DNA of 33,405 nt from CAZXDL01 sp964639505 (GCA_964639505.1 CAZXDL010000008.1:1-33405), one strand, 5' to 3'. Positions 14,736-24,051 are shown, counted from the first letter of the stretch. Program-made: numbers and translations. The notes: generated by a model from the sequence alone, not told the origin.

Positions 14736-16541
14736 ATGAGAATTCCTGATTCATTAGTCGAGAAACTCCTCAATAAAAGCGGCGATTTTAGTAAAGATCA
14801 GCTGACGGCTCTGCATGAACAGGCAGCAGCCGACAAACAACCCCTGCAGGATGTTGTTATAAAAAACAATTTGGTCAGTGAAAAAGATCTGACAAAGCTG
14901 TACGCCGACGAAATAGAAGTTCCATTTATTGAGCTAAAAGCTGCTGAAATAAAGCATGAGGTACTGAAGTTATTGCCGGAGCGCATCGCGCGTCAATATA
15001 ATGCTGTCGTTTTTGAAGTCGACAAAGACGAGACCAAGCTGATCGCGATGGAAGACCCAGACGACATCCAGGCACTTAACTTTTTACAGAAGCAGCTAGG
15101 CAACAAGCTAAAAGTCCATATCACTACAGCTAGTTTGCTGCAGTCCGCACTTGATCAATATCGCGGCAATATTAGCAGCGAGCTAACCAAGGTTATTGCT
15201 AGCAATGAAGTTCCGGTTGAAGCTGAAGAAGTGGACGAGAGCGATCTAGCAGAAGATTCTCCTGTAGCCCAAACCGTAAATATAATTATCGAATACGGCG
15301 TGAAGGCTGGCGCCAGCGACATTCATATCGAGCCCCGTGAAGAATTTGTTGTCGTGCGTTATCGAATTGATGGCGTATTACGCGAAACTAACAAATTGCC
15401 TCGTAAGCTACTCGGCGCATTGGTGAGTCGCATCAAGATTTTAAGCAATCTAAAAATCGATGAGCACCGGGCTCCCCAAGATGGGCGCTTTAAGGTAGAA
15501 ATAAGCGGACTGGTTTATGCTCTGCGAGTATCAACCTTGCCGATTCTTGATGGCGAAAAGGTGGTTATGCGTATCCTTAACGAATCAAGTAAACCTGCCG
15601 ACTTCACGGAGCTTGGTTTTTGGGGCACCGCGCTGGCAGATATGAAACAGGCCATTATTCAGCCGCATGGCATGGTTTTAGTAACCGGCCCGACAGGCTC
15701 CGGCAAATCAACCACTTTATTTAGCGTTTTAAGTTCACTCAATACGCCGGGCGTAAATATTTCTACAGTTGAAGACCCTGTCGAGTATCACGTCGTTGGC
15801 GCCAATCAAGTTCAGGTTAATGCGGTTGCTGGCATGACCTTTACCAATGGGTTGCGGGCACTGCTCAGACAAGATCCAAATATTATCATGGTTGGCGAGA
15901 TTCGAGATGGCGAAACAGCCGATCTAGCCGTACAGGCAGCGCTGACTGGCCACCTGGTTTTTAGCACCCTTCACACCAACAACGCCGCGACTTGCCTGCC
16001 TCGCTTGCTCGATATGGGCGTCGAGCCATTTCTAATTGCCAGCACAGTGAGAGTGGTAATTGGGCAGCGCTTGGTACGACGGTTGTGTGTTGATTGTCGT
16101 GAAGAATTTAAGCCTGACGATACTTATCTAAAAGGGCTTGATAAATCATTTAACCTAACCGCAAATGGCGGCGCAAAAAGATTCCATGAGCTTGAAGAAC
16201 AGGCCATAAAAGATGGTATTGGAACATCTGCCGCAGGTAAAGGCAAGGAAGTTACAGGCCTAAGCAGTACTGCAACGGAAATATCACGACTCTGGAAAGC
16301 CAAAGATAACGGTTGCGAGCATTGTAATCACACCGGCTATAAAGGACGAATTGGCATTTATGAAGTCCTGACCAACTCAGCTAATATTCAAAAGATGATT
16401 GTCACCAACAGCACATCCGAAAATATTAATAGCGCAGCAATAACTGATGGCATGCTTACCATGCAATTAGATGGCCTAGTTAAATCATTGCGTGGACAAA
16501 CAACTATCGAAGAAGTATTACGCGTAACTGCGCAGGAATAA
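14736..16541 (+). CDS. pilB: PilB/GspE-type type IV pilus assembly ATPase
   Basis: The hexameric cytoplasmic motor drives pilus extension. In 601 residues it has an N-terminal MshEN-like domain (about 1-150), the N2 domain with SDIHIEPREE, Walker A GPTGSGKST (318-326), the Asp box STVEDPVEYH, Walker B IIMVGEIRDGETA and the His box TGHLVFSTLHTN (404-415). The zinc tetracysteine motif is split: C451xxC454 and C527xxC530, with about 70 residues between, longer than usual and rich in polar residues. The ATG has no close Shine-Dalgarno. pilC follows after one base. Confidence 0.97.
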   Translation: MRIPDSLVEKLLNKSGDFSKDQLTALHEQAAADKQPLQDVVIKNNLVSEKDLTKLYADEIEVPFIELKAAEIKHEVLKLLPERIARQYNAVVFEVDKDETKLIAMEDPDDIQALNFLQKQLGNKLKVHITTASLLQSALDQYRGNISSELTKVIASNEVPVEAEEVDESDLAEDSPVAQTVNIIIEYGVKAGASDIHIEPREEFVVVRYRIDGVLRETNKLPRKLLGALVSRIKILSNLKIDEHRAPQDGRFKVEISGLVYALRVSTLPILDGEKVVMRILNESSKPADFTELGFWGTALADMKQAIIQPHGMVLVTGPTGSGKSTTLFSVLSSLNTPGVNISTVEDPVEYHVVGANQVQVNAVAGMTFTNGLRALLRQDPNIIMVGEIRDGETADLAVQAALTGHLVFSTLHTNNAATCLPRLLDMGVEPFLIASTVRVVIGQRLVRRLCVDCREEFKPDDTYLKGLDKSFNLTANGGAKRFHELEEQAIKDGIGTSAAGKGKEVTGLSSTATEISRLWKAKDNGCEHCNHTGYKGRIGIYEVLTNSANIQKMIVTNSTSENINSAAITDGMLTMQLDGLVKSLRGQTTIEEVLRVTAQE

Positions 16542-16542
16542 A

Positions 16543-17787
16543 ATGGAATTTAAATACACTGCAAAAACCAAAGATGGTAAAACTGTAACCGGTACGGCGG
16601 CGGCGGCCAACAAACAGGCGTTAATGGCCCTGCTACACAAAGAAGATCTACACCCAGTCGTCATAGAAATCGCTAAGGGCAAACGGAAGTCGGGTGGCTT
16701 TTTAAGTAGCAAAAAGAAAGTTAAGCTTAACGATTTAGTAATTTTTACTCGCCAGCTATCCACGATGATTACAGCAGGAGTGCCGCTCGCCCGCTCATTG
16801 TCGGCCCTACAAAGTGAAGCCTCCAACCCATATATGCGGGAGGTTTTAGCCGGCATAACCAAGGATGTTGAAGGTGGCATAGCTTTAGGTGATGCTTTTT
16901 CGAAATATCCCGACGTATTCTCAGATGTTTATGTAAACATGGTCAGAGCCGGCGAAGAAGGCGGTATTTTAGATGACATCCTTAAACGCTTAGCTACGCA
17001 AGTTGAAGGCGACGCTAGCATGCGCAAAAAGATTAAAAGCGCCATGATGTACCCTGTAGTCATCCTTGTAGTTACCGTAATCGCCTTTTTTGGCATCATG
17101 CTATTTATCGTACCTAAGCTAGGTGGCATATTACTCTCGCTCGGTGGGCCAAATGCCAAATTGCCAATTTATACTCAGGTGTTGCTCAATATAAGTAATT
17201 TCTGCAAGGATGCCACGATCATTCCACATGTGCCAAATCTGATATTAATAACTATCGCGGCTGGCATTGCTCTGTTTTTCGCGAGACGCTATGTGCGCAC
17301 AGAAGCTGGAAAGTACAAATTCCATGCCATCTTGCTGCGTTTACCAGTTGTTGGCAATGTTATCCAAAAGATTGCGGTCGCGCGATTTTCTCGCACATTT
17401 GCCTCGTTGATGGGTGCAGGTGTTAGCGTGCTGGACGCACTCGAAGTAACAGGCGCCGCCATCGGCAATAAAGTTATCGAAGAAGAGCTTAAAGAAGCAT
17501 CAAAAGAAGTGAGAAATGGTAAGCCGCTAAGCGAGCCTATTGGTAAAAGCAAGAACTTTCCGCCAATTGTGGCGCAGATGCTTATCGTAGGTGAAGAAAC
17601 AGGCCAAATAGACACCGTGCTTACCAAAATCGCGGATTTTTATGAAGAAGAGGTCGCAGTACTAATCGACGGTTTGGCATCCATAATCGAGCCGATAATG
17701 ATTGTCTGTCTCGGAGCCGCAGTCGGCTTAATTGCTGCATCAGTTATGGGTCCGATCGCCAACCTATCAAAAACAGCCGGCGGTTAA
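16543..17787 (+). CDS. pilC: PilC/GspF-type pilus platform protein
   Basis: PilC is the inner-membrane platform that couples PilB to the growing pilus. The 414-residue protein opens with FKYTAKTKDGKTVTGT and has the two homologous T2SF domains: first with FTRQLSTMITAGVPLARSL, then VNMVRAGEEGGILDDIL and a TM pair near YPVVILVVTVIAFFGIMLF; second with FSRTFASLMGAGVSVLDALE and MLIVGEETGQIDTVL, ending with a C-terminal TM helix. Length and order are normal. It starts one base after pilB ends, so the pair is one operon. Confidence 0.97.
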   Translation: MEFKYTAKTKDGKTVTGTAAAANKQALMALLHKEDLHPVVIEIAKGKRKSGGFLSSKKKVKLNDLVIFTRQLSTMITAGVPLARSLSALQSEASNPYMREVLAGITKDVEGGIALGDAFSKYPDVFSDVYVNMVRAGEEGGILDDILKRLATQVEGDASMRKKIKSAMMYPVVILVVTVIAFFGIMLFIVPKLGGILLSLGGPNAKLPIYTQVLLNISNFCKDATIIPHVPNLILITIAAGIALFFARRYVRTEAGKYKFHAILLRLPVVGNVIQKIAVARFSRTFASLMGAGVSVLDALEVTGAAIGNKVIEEELKEASKEVRNGKPLSEPIGKSKNFPPIVAQMLIVGEETGQIDTVLTKIADFYEEEVAVLIDGLASIIEPIMIVCLGAAVGLIAASVMGPIANLSKTAGG

Positions 17788-17802
17788 TCTGTTTAAAAAA
17801 AC

Positions 17803-17830
17803 TTGACGCCAGACCGCTTATGGCTATAAT
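17803..17830 (+). promoter_or_regulatory. Strong promoter of the major pilin gene
   Basis: TTGACG (17803-17808), a 16-base spacer and TATAAT (17825-17830) make one of the best promoters in the window. It lies between pilC and the pilin and implies an untranslated leader of about 75 bases ending in AAGGAGG ten bases before the ATG. Separate high expression fits a major structural subunit. Confidence 0.75.
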
Positions 17831-17910
17831 CAATCTCAGATACTTTCGGCGATTAGTGCTGCAAGATCAATAAATAAGGTTAATAAATAAATCAAGGAGG
17901 GTGGGCTCTC

Positions 17911-18414
17911 ATGATCTCCCTTAAAAAAAGTAATAAAGGTTTCACGATCGTCGAACTTTTGATCGTCATCGTGGTCATAGGTATTTTGGCGTTGCTCGTC
18001 ATAACCACCTATAGCGGTATTCAGGCAAAAGCACGTAACTCGAAGCGGTCTTCAGACATCAAGTCTATTCAGACCAACCTAGAAGCGTTCTATACTTCGA
18101 GCGGTTACTACCCAAGCCGGGATAACATGAACACGTCAAGTTGGCGCACAACCAACATGAAGAGCTTCGACCAAAACGCTCTTAAAGATCCATCATCAAC
18201 AAACTGTGATCCTGCCACAAGCACGCCTTCGTCTAACCCTTGTTTAGTCGCGGCTGCAGCAGCAAAGACATATTCTTACGCTGTAACACAGGCTGATGGC
18301 TCACCTTGTGAAAGCGATAACACAACCTGTCAAAAATACACCCTTACGGGTACTTTTGAAGGCACAGTTAACGGCAAGACAACTGTAACAGCTCAAAACC
18401 AAGACGGTAGCTAA
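17911..18414 (+). CDS. pilA: Major type IV pilin (prepilin)
   Basis: The 167-residue prepilin has a short basic leader (MISLKKSNKG), the peptidase/methylase site KG-FTIVELLIV with Glu at +5, a hydrophobic alpha-1 helix (IVVIGILALLVITTYSGI), and a soluble head. The head carries SSDIKSIQTNLEAFYTSSGYYP, common in CPR and Gram-positive pilins, and four cysteines that could form two disulfides. It has its own strong promoter, a strong ribosome site and a strong terminator, so it is expected to be an abundant monocistronic transcript. The leader peptidase PilD is not in this window. Confidence 0.95.
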   Translation: MISLKKSNKGFTIVELLIVIVVIGILALLVITTYSGIQAKARNSKRSSDIKSIQTNLEAFYTSSGYYPSRDNMNTSSWRTTNMKSFDQNALKDPSSTNCDPATSTPSSNPCLVAAAAAKTYSYAVTQADGSPCESDNTTCQKYTLTGTFEGTVNGKTTVTAQNQDGS

Positions 18415-18439
18415 GAAATATAGCTTAGTACACCTAAAA

Positions 18440-18465
18440 GCCCCGGAATCTTCCGGGGCTTTTTT
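18440..18465 (+). terminator. Rho-independent terminator after the pilin
   Basis: A GC-rich hairpin (GCCCCGGAA-TC-TTCCGGGGC, 18440-18459) is followed by six Ts. It is preceded by AAAA, so it can also act on leftward transcripts from the PilV-W-X-like genes that end at 18504. It is the clearest terminator in the window. Confidence 0.93.
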
Positions 18466-18503
18466 AGTATGCCTGAGCTTTTATACCTAAAGTGATGTGT
18501 ATA

Positions 18504-20051
18504 TCACGGCCCCGTCAGAACCTCACGCCAGGATAGGAAGTTGTAGCCTGACGTTAGTGGATAGCTTGGTGGCGGAGCGTAACGCAAGTTGTAGTCATAT
18601 TGAGTAGTGTTGTTAAGGATGCCTGAGATTCTGTTGCCGTTGACAAGTACTGTGTCCGTTAAATCGCACCCACCTCCCTGCTGCCATGTCCAGGTCCAAG
18701 TTTGCCTGGTAGCAACCGATCCATAAAAAGTAAACGTTTGGTTTGAATTGCCCCAGCCTTTTGTACAGCGGCCAGAATCCGTGCGATATCGGCCCGGATA
18801 CCAAACTTCACCTGCTTGCGCCAAGACAGCCGCGTCAACCTCAAAATTAAAGCTGCCTGTACTAGGTGGTGCATAGGGCGCGATGATGACGGCATCTTGC
18901 GCTACTAAACCAATAGCGTCGGTTCCGTTTTTTGTGCTGTATGCCAAATCATCCGCAATGACGATATTCGTATAGCTAGCAGGTCCTGACGCAGTTAATC
19001 TGCCTGAAGCGATTGTTACTCGGCCATGATACGTCGGATTAGATCTAACCCAAACGTTGTCTTCGGCAAAAATCACGCCTGAAGATGGTATGGTTATTCC
19101 AGTTTGCACTAGTGTGCGCGTTAAGGCAGCAGTATAAGTCGTTTGTTTGTCGGCTTCTGCATCTACTTTATATAGATCATACGTCCCGTTGGTATTTAGC
19201 TGAATCAGGTAGCCTTTCACCTCATTGTAGCTTGCCTGGCGTTGCGGCAAATAAGCGGCTGTTGTTGTGTTTGGGATCTGACTACAGGCGTTGGCTTGGG
19301 TAGCCAGTGAAGCGGTAGAGGCTACCGAGGCAAAGGCTACTTTTTTGATATCACATAGACTACTACTAACCTGATTGAAGTCGACCGAGCTGACAGGATA
19401 CAGCCAATCGGTCTTTGTGCGAGTGTTACAGTTGACTGGGGTAGTTACGCTTGAATCACACCAAACTCCGGGTCTATTCGTGCCACCGCCCAAGCCGGCT
19501 GGCGGCGTATAGGTCGCGTTGGCGCTACTGGCCGTTGAGGTGTTGGCACCGTCCAGACGTATACCGAGGTTGGAGTGAATTGGTCCATCGGCTGTTTCCG
19601 TACTTCCAAACCACAACGCGTTATCCGATACCACGCCATAGTTGGCAAACGAAGGTGAGCCGATTTGCGCTTCAACAGTACGTTTAATGTTGCTGCCGTT
19701 AGCCTGTCCGATAGACCTAACCTTTACCACAGTTGATCCGTTGCCAGCCGGTTTTAACCACAAGGTATAAGTGCCGATAACTTTGCCGGAGTTGTCGGTG
19801 TAATTGTGTACATAAGGCCCATAACCAAGCTGAGGATCTGGAGTTGTAGGCGTAGTTTTGCCGTCTTTATAATCTGTATTATTGTGGTTAAGATGCCAGA
19901 GGTAGTAATTAAGACCAGACTCAGCGATATTGAATGACTGTTGGCTTTTTATGACGTTGCCAACAACAAAGAAATTATTCATCGTAATCTGAACTACTGC
20001 TAACGCAGAAATCGAAAACGCAATAATTAATGACAGTAGTGCCGGGATCAT
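18504..20051 (-). CDS. PilX-like minor pilin component, large
   Basis: The 515-residue protein starts with a hydrophobic helix (ALLSLIIAFSISALAVVQI) followed by NVIKSQQSFNIAESGLNYYLW, the pattern of PilX-type pilus proteins. No clear basic leader and Gly-Phe cleavage site precedes the helix. The rest is a large extracellular head rich in Thr, Ser, Asn and Tyr, with VSDNALWFGSTETADGPIHS, as in PilX-like proteins of Gram-positives and CPR. Several cysteines are present. The ATG overlaps the PilW-like stop as ATGA, so translation is coupled. As last gene of the PilV-W-X-like set it may sit at the pilus tip; that is inference from known PilVWX roles in priming. Confidence 0.8.
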   Translation of the reverse strand: MIPALLSLIIAFSISALAVVQITMNNFFVVGNVIKSQQSFNIAESGLNYYLWHLNHNNTDYKDGKTTPTTPDPQLGYGPYVHNYTDNSGKVIGTYTLWLKPAGNGSTVVKVRSIGQANGSNIKRTVEAQIGSPSFANYGVVSDNALWFGSTETADGPIHSNLGIRLDGANTSTASSANATYTPPAGLGGGTNRPGVWCDSSVTTPVNCNTRTKTDWLYPVSSVDFNQVSSSLCDIKKVAFASVASTASLATQANACSQIPNTTTAAYLPQRQASYNEVKGYLIQLNTNGTYDLYKVDAEADKQTTYTAALTRTLVQTGITIPSSGVIFAEDNVWVRSNPTYHGRVTIASGRLTASGPASYTNIVIADDLAYSTKNGTDAIGLVAQDAVIIAPYAPPSTGSFNFEVDAAVLAQAGEVWYPGRYRTDSGRCTKGWGNSNQTFTFYGSVATRQTWTWTWQQGGGCDLTDTVLVNGNRISGILNNTTQYDYNLRYAPPPSYPLTSGYNFLSWREVLTGP

Positions 20052-20650
20052 AGATTTACCTTCCGGTTGCGCAAGCTAACAGATGTGCTCATTTGCTGCC
20101 CGTTTGACGATCTGGAGGCTGGTACATATAAATTCACATTAATGGTTGCTATGGTGTGTTGATTGGCAACTGGCGGCGTAAGCAAAGTGCCCGTGCTGTC
20201 ATAGTAATCAAACAGGTTTACGGTCGGTTTTTTATAATAGTTTGAAATGATGGTGTAAGTTCGTTTCGAGGCGGTTATTGGCGTGCCGATGGGTGGGTTG
20301 GCTGTCATGGGCGTAACATCTACCATAAGCTGATTATTGCTTGCGTTTAAATAATAGCGGACAACTGATGTGTACGTGTCGCCTGGGGAAAAATAAGCAT
20401 AGGCAGTCATATCATTTGAACCAACAGACGTAATATCAACAATTCCCCGCAATACTTTACTGATCCTTTGCGACTGTTGGGCTAACTCAGAAAAGTTAGT
20501 AGCGTCCGTCTGATAGGAACTGTACAGTTTCAGATAACCCGAAAAGAAGACACCAAAGCTAGCAAAAAGTATCCCCACAAGAGAAATAACAACCAGTAGT
20601 TCAACTAGGCTGAAGCCAGCATTTGAATTTGCCGGTCTACGGGACAACAT
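20048..20650 (-). CDS. PilW-like minor pilin
   Basis: The 200-residue prepilin has leader MLSRRPANSNAG, cleavage site G12-F13 (FSLVELLVV, Glu at +5), an alpha-1 helix running to FGVFFSGYLKLYSSYQTDAT, and a head containing LAQQSQRISKVLRGI, typical of PilW-type minor pilins. It ends with a basic VSLRNRKVNL. The start overlaps the PilV-like gene by 14 bases and the TGA stop overlaps the PilX-like start. It uses TGA as stop, showing standard decoding. Confidence 0.88.
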   Translation of the reverse strand: MLSRRPANSNAGFSLVELLVVISLVGILFASFGVFFSGYLKLYSSYQTDATNFSELAQQSQRISKVLRGIVDITSVGSNDMTAYAYFSPGDTYTSVVRYYLNASNNQLMVDVTPMTANPPIGTPITASKRTYTIISNYYKKPTVNLFDYYDSTGTLLTPPVANQHTIATINVNLYVPASRSSNGQQMSTSVSLRNRKVNL

Positions 20651-22223
20651 TTATGCCTCCTAGCGGCGTTGTGGGCAATACCAACGAATTTCCGCCTGAA
20701 GTTATGGTGAGCTGGAGCATGCCAACCGAAGCGGTCGAAATGTTAACCGTACAGCTAAGTGTAGTTGCTGGCGAAGCATTACCGGTGCAAGAGGCTATAT
20801 ATGTGTTGCCGCCTTGAGTAAACTTAACCTGCGTGCTGCAGCTTGCCGGATTTGAGTTACATGGCAAATTGACGCCAGTTATATTAAACGGCAGGCTTGA
20901 AAGCGGATCGCTAGATTGATCGGCTGTCGAGCGTGAAATTTTAGTGATTCTTGGGAAACTGCTGTTAGTCGTTAACATTAGTCGCACCTTTTGCAGATAT
21001 TCACCTCCCCCGTAGCTATAGGTTGTCGTCGGTGGACTCGAAGCTAAATATGTCGGAATTGTTATCGGGTTTAAGGAGTTAATTCCGCCATAAGGTACGG
21101 CGGCGGCAAGATAATAGGTAGTGCCGCCAACAGTACAGCTGGTCGCACCAATATCGCCACAAAAGATATAATCGCCGGGTACTCGATTTGTAAGTGCCCC
21201 TAAACCACTCGCATCGGTCAACAGTCGATTGTCTTGAGCACCCTTGTTGCCGTCAAAGTTGACATGCATGTTGTCGTAGTAGTAAGTCGTATCCGTCGCA
21301 TCGGCGTAACGCTTATAGCCACCTTTGATAAATACTTTTGCGGCCGGTATTGGATTTCCGTTGGTGTCGGTTGTTTCAACAATCAGGCTGTTTTGCCCCA
21401 TTGGGTAAATTTTTAGGGTAGAGAGCACGGAATTTTGAGCGATCAGATTTACATTTGGATAAGTTGGTTGCAGCGAACCGGCAGGAACGATGGTGCTCAA
21501 CGAAGAGTAGCCATTTAGCGAGGCGGTTACATTGTAGTCGTAATTAGTTGAATCTGGCGGCAGACCATAAAAGATAACCATACCGTTGCTGTCAGTAGTA
21601 TCCGAAACGTTAATTGCTGGTGAAGAGGTGGTGTTAGTAACAACGACCGTAGCGCCTGAGATTGGATTGCTGCTGCCATCAATGACTTTTACAAATAGAG
21701 CACCCGTGTTGCTGGATGTTTCAGCCACACGAGCGGAGATATTTGTGTCTAGGGTTGCGAGGTTATGTAAGGCTGTGTCGGTTACTGTTACGGTAGCATT
21801 TTTGGTGTCGGCAGGGTTGCTATCTAGCGCCGGCGCACCAGTGGGTGGCGGATAATTATGACAGTACTGCTGTTTAAGTGCCAGTGTAGGATAAGATCCA
21901 CAGCCATCAAACGCGTCGTCAGCGTAGTCTATGCTGGTCTTGACTATGTACTTTTCGCCGTTAACTTTTACGTTAAAGCTAGCAGGTATCGTTGTGCTTG
22001 ATGGAATGGCGCCACCAGCAACCGCCAACTGATCATAAGACAGCTCTTTTAGATATTCCATCTGGTTATTGGCAAGCGTGTATGCCACTGCCTGTCTTTT
22101 AGACACAATCGCGCTGTGCAGTAACGCGGTTAAAAGCTGAAAAGCTGCGAGAGCAATAATACCAAGCACTAGCAGACTGACCATCAGCTCGACAAGCGTA
22201 TAACCACCTTGTTGTCGACGCAT
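20637..22223 (-). CDS. PilV-like large minor pilin with carboxypeptidase-regulatory-like domains
   Basis: I take the ATG at 22223 (528 residues, MRRQQGGYTLVEL). A TATAAT lies nine bases before it, so the mRNA is probably leaderless; an ATG eight codons earlier lacks a ribosome site and overlaps the promoter. Prepilin cleavage would fall between G7 and Y8 (+1 Tyr instead of Phe, Glu at +5). After the alpha-1 helix come at least two carboxypeptidase-regulatory/Ig-like modules: one with NPISGATVVVTNTTS and SNGMVIFYGLPPDS, another with NGNPIPAAKVFIKGGY. Near the C-terminus is an IPT/TIG-like stretch (FPRITKISRSTADQ...FNITGVNL). Typical PilV proteins are under 200 residues, so this is probably a tip adhesin. 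The adhesin role is inference. Confidence 0.85.
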   Translation of the reverse strand: MRRQQGGYTLVELMVSLLVLGIIALAAFQLLTALLHSAIVSKRQAVAYTLANNQMEYLKELSYDQLAVAGGAIPSSTTIPASFNVKVNGEKYIVKTSIDYADDAFDGCGSYPTLALKQQYCHNYPPPTGAPALDSNPADTKNATVTVTDTALHNLATLDTNISARVAETSSNTGALFVKVIDGSSNPISGATVVVTNTTSSPAINVSDTTDSNGMVIFYGLPPDSTNYDYNVTASLNGYSSLSTIVPAGSLQPTYPNVNLIAQNSVLSTLKIYPMGQNSLIVETTDTNGNPIPAAKVFIKGGYKRYADATDTTYYYDNMHVNFDGNKGAQDNRLLTDASGLGALTNRVPGDYIFCGDIGATSCTVGGTTYYLAAAVPYGGINSLNPITIPTYLASSPPTTTYSYGGGEYLQKVRLMLTTNSSFPRITKISRSTADQSSDPLSSLPFNITGVNLPCNSNPASCSTQVKFTQGGNTYIASCTGNASPATTLSCTVNISTASVGMLQLTITSGGNSLVLPTTPLGGINVVP

Positions 22224-22232
22224 ATGATATAA

Positions 22233-22261
22233 ATTATAGGAAAGCATAAGGTTTTTGCCTA
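22233..22261 (-). promoter_or_regulatory. Promoter of the minor pilin operon
   Basis: TAGGCA (22261-22256), a 17-base spacer and TATAAT (22238-22233) precede the chosen ATG (22223) by nine bases. This supports the second of two possible starts and a leaderless or near-leaderless transcript. Confidence 0.45.
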
Positions 22262-22280
22262 ATTAATCCCTTCTAAACTC

Positions 22281-22311
22281 TTGAGAACAACGAAAACATA
22301 TCTGATATACT
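22281..22311 (+). promoter_or_regulatory. Promoter of pilMNO
   Basis: TTGAGA (22281-22286) and TATACT (22306-22311) are 19 bases apart; the TGA before TATACT makes an extended -10, which tolerates the long spacer. A GAGG at 22331-22334 is 12 bases before the pilM ATG. The -35 is only about 20 bases from the divergent minor-pilin promoter. Confidence 0.45.
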
Positions 22312-22346
22312 AATCATAAGCCTTTTGCCTGAGGTGGGCAGCTTAT

Positions 22347-23447
22347 ATGAAAACCGATAAAATACCCAACTTTTACCACGACAAACCCCTGTTTGGCTTA
22401 GATATTGGTCATGGCTCGCTTAAAGTTATGCAACTGACCGAGCCGCCCTTCGATGTTGATCTCAAGGGTTATCGTCCTAAAGTGGTGGGATACGGTTTTA
22501 CTTCTTTTGATAAATCAGCTCAAGACAATGGCGTAGTTGTACAACCTGAAATTATCGCTAAGGCGGCGCACAAGCTCTTTAAAGATGGACTTGTGGGCAA
22601 TATTAATTCACGCCGAGTAGCAGTGGCGATACCTGCCTACAGAACCTTTACACGCGCACTTGAGCTTCCAAAACTTCAGGCCAAAGAGCTTGAGGAAGCA
22701 GTGGAACTAGAGGCAGAACAATACATATCAATGCCGCTTGAAGAACTTTATCTAGATTACAAAGTTGTACGTCAAACAGAGACTGATATAGAGTTGTTCG
22801 TAGTTGCGGTACCGCGAAAAATAGTCGACTCTTATGTTGATTTGACCCAAATACTGGGGCTAGAAGCGATTCTGATTGAACCAACGCTCAGTTCGTCAGG
22901 CAGACTTTTTTCGATTGGCGATACCAGCAACGAGCCGGCCTTTATCATCGACTTTGGCACTCTGTCGTGCGACATAAGCGTCTTTGATAAAGATATATTG
23001 GTTACAGGTACGGTTGTGCAGGGTGGCGGGGCCAATTTCACCAATGCGATCAAGAGTAAGCTAGACGTTACGCTCGAAGAAGCCGGTTTGATAAAGACAC
23101 GCTACGGATTAGGAGCCAGCAAACGACAAAAGGAAATTGAAGAGGCCCTAGCACCGACACTCGGCCTGATTGTTAAAGAAATTCGTCGTATGTTGCGCTA
23201 TTACGAAGAACGCTATGGTCAAGAACGCCCGATTAAGCAAATCATTACTCTAGGCGGCGGCGCAAACATGCCGGGACTTAGTGAATATTTGACTAGCGTT
23301 TTGCGAATGGCTGTCAGACACTTCGACCCTTGGCAGTATTTCAATTTTAAAGGCTTAGACCCTCCGTCAGTCGCCGATCGACCGATGTATGCAATTGCAG
23401 CCGGCCTAAGCTTGGCTCATCCAAAAGAGGTTTTTAAGCATGATTAA
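22347..23447 (+). CDS. pilM: PilM, actin-like pilus assembly ATPase
   Basis: PilM is the cytoplasmic actin-like ring protein that binds the PilN N-terminus. The 366-residue protein has phosphate-1 motif FGLDIGHGSLKVMQL (about 16-30), RRVAVAIPAYRTFTRALELP, phosphate-2 AFIIDFGTLSCDISVF and the adenosine motif ITLGGGANMPGLSEYL. LEEAVELEAEQYISMPLEEL is the usual PilM helix. Length is normal. It overlaps pilN by eight bases. Confidence 0.95.
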   Translation: MKTDKIPNFYHDKPLFGLDIGHGSLKVMQLTEPPFDVDLKGYRPKVVGYGFTSFDKSAQDNGVVVQPEIIAKAAHKLFKDGLVGNINSRRVAVAIPAYRTFTRALELPKLQAKELEEAVELEAEQYISMPLEELYLDYKVVRQTETDIELFVVAVPRKIVDSYVDLTQILGLEAILIEPTLSSSGRLFSIGDTSNEPAFIIDFGTLSCDISVFDKDILVTGTVVQGGGANFTNAIKSKLDVTLEEAGLIKTRYGLGASKRQKEIEEALAPTLGLIVKEIRRMLRYYEERYGQERPIKQIITLGGGANMPGLSEYLTSVLRMAVRHFDPWQYFNFKGLDPPSVADRPMYAIAAGLSLAHPKEVFKHD

Positions 23448-24051
23448 CCTACTTCCACCCGAAACAAAGACGAGCCTTCGATATGCACGCAGCAATGTTT
23501 TGCTGAGAAAGTGGATATTTATGTCGTTAATCGCGCTGGTTGGACTGGGTCTTATTGCAACTTACGGCTTACTAACTATTCAGCAATCTAGCCGACATTA
23601 CGAAAAAGATATTGCAGCCAGTCAGGCACTGTTCAAAAAAGAAAATTTCGAGGGCACACAAAAAAGAGCCGAGGAAATCAGCAGCAGCTTTAAGCTAGTA
23701 GTAAAGGTCCTACAGCAAGAAATTCTCTTTTCTGAACTTATCCAGAAAATTGCTACTACAGTCCCCCGTGGCGCTAATCTAACGGGCTTAACTATCAATC
23801 AAGGGCAAAAGGCCATCGATGTATCAGCTAATGCGGTGGACTATAATACAGCTGCGCAAGTCCAAGTTAATTTGGCTGATTCAAAAAACGGTATTTTTAG
23901 TAAAGCTGACATTATTAGCATTAATTGCAGCAGTAAATCCGATTCTGGTGGTGCACCCAGCCTCTACCCATGTACAGTCAACGTCCGTGCGCTATTTTCA
24001 AACACGGATTCGTTCCTATTTATAAATAAAGACAAAAAGGCCAAGCCATGA
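23440..24051 (+). CDS. pilN: PilN, pilus alignment protein
   Basis: The 203-residue bitopic protein begins MINLLPPETKTSLRYAR, the conserved INLLPPE peptide that binds PilM, followed by a TM helix (about 29-49, WIFMSLIALVGLGLIATYGL) and an extracytoplasmic coiled-coil plus ferredoxin-like domain (SELIQKIATTVPRGANLTGL). It forms a dimer with PilO in known systems. It overlaps pilM by 8 bases and pilO by 4 (ATGA). Confidence 0.93.
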   Translation: MINLLPPETKTSLRYARSNVLLRKWIFMSLIALVGLGLIATYGLLTIQQSSRHYEKDIAASQALFKKENFEGTQKRAEEISSSFKLVVKVLQQEILFSELIQKIATTVPRGANLTGLTINQGQKAIDVSANAVDYNTAAQVQVNLADSKNGIFSKADIISINCSSKSDSGGAPSLYPCTVNVRALFSNTDSFLFINKDKKAKP

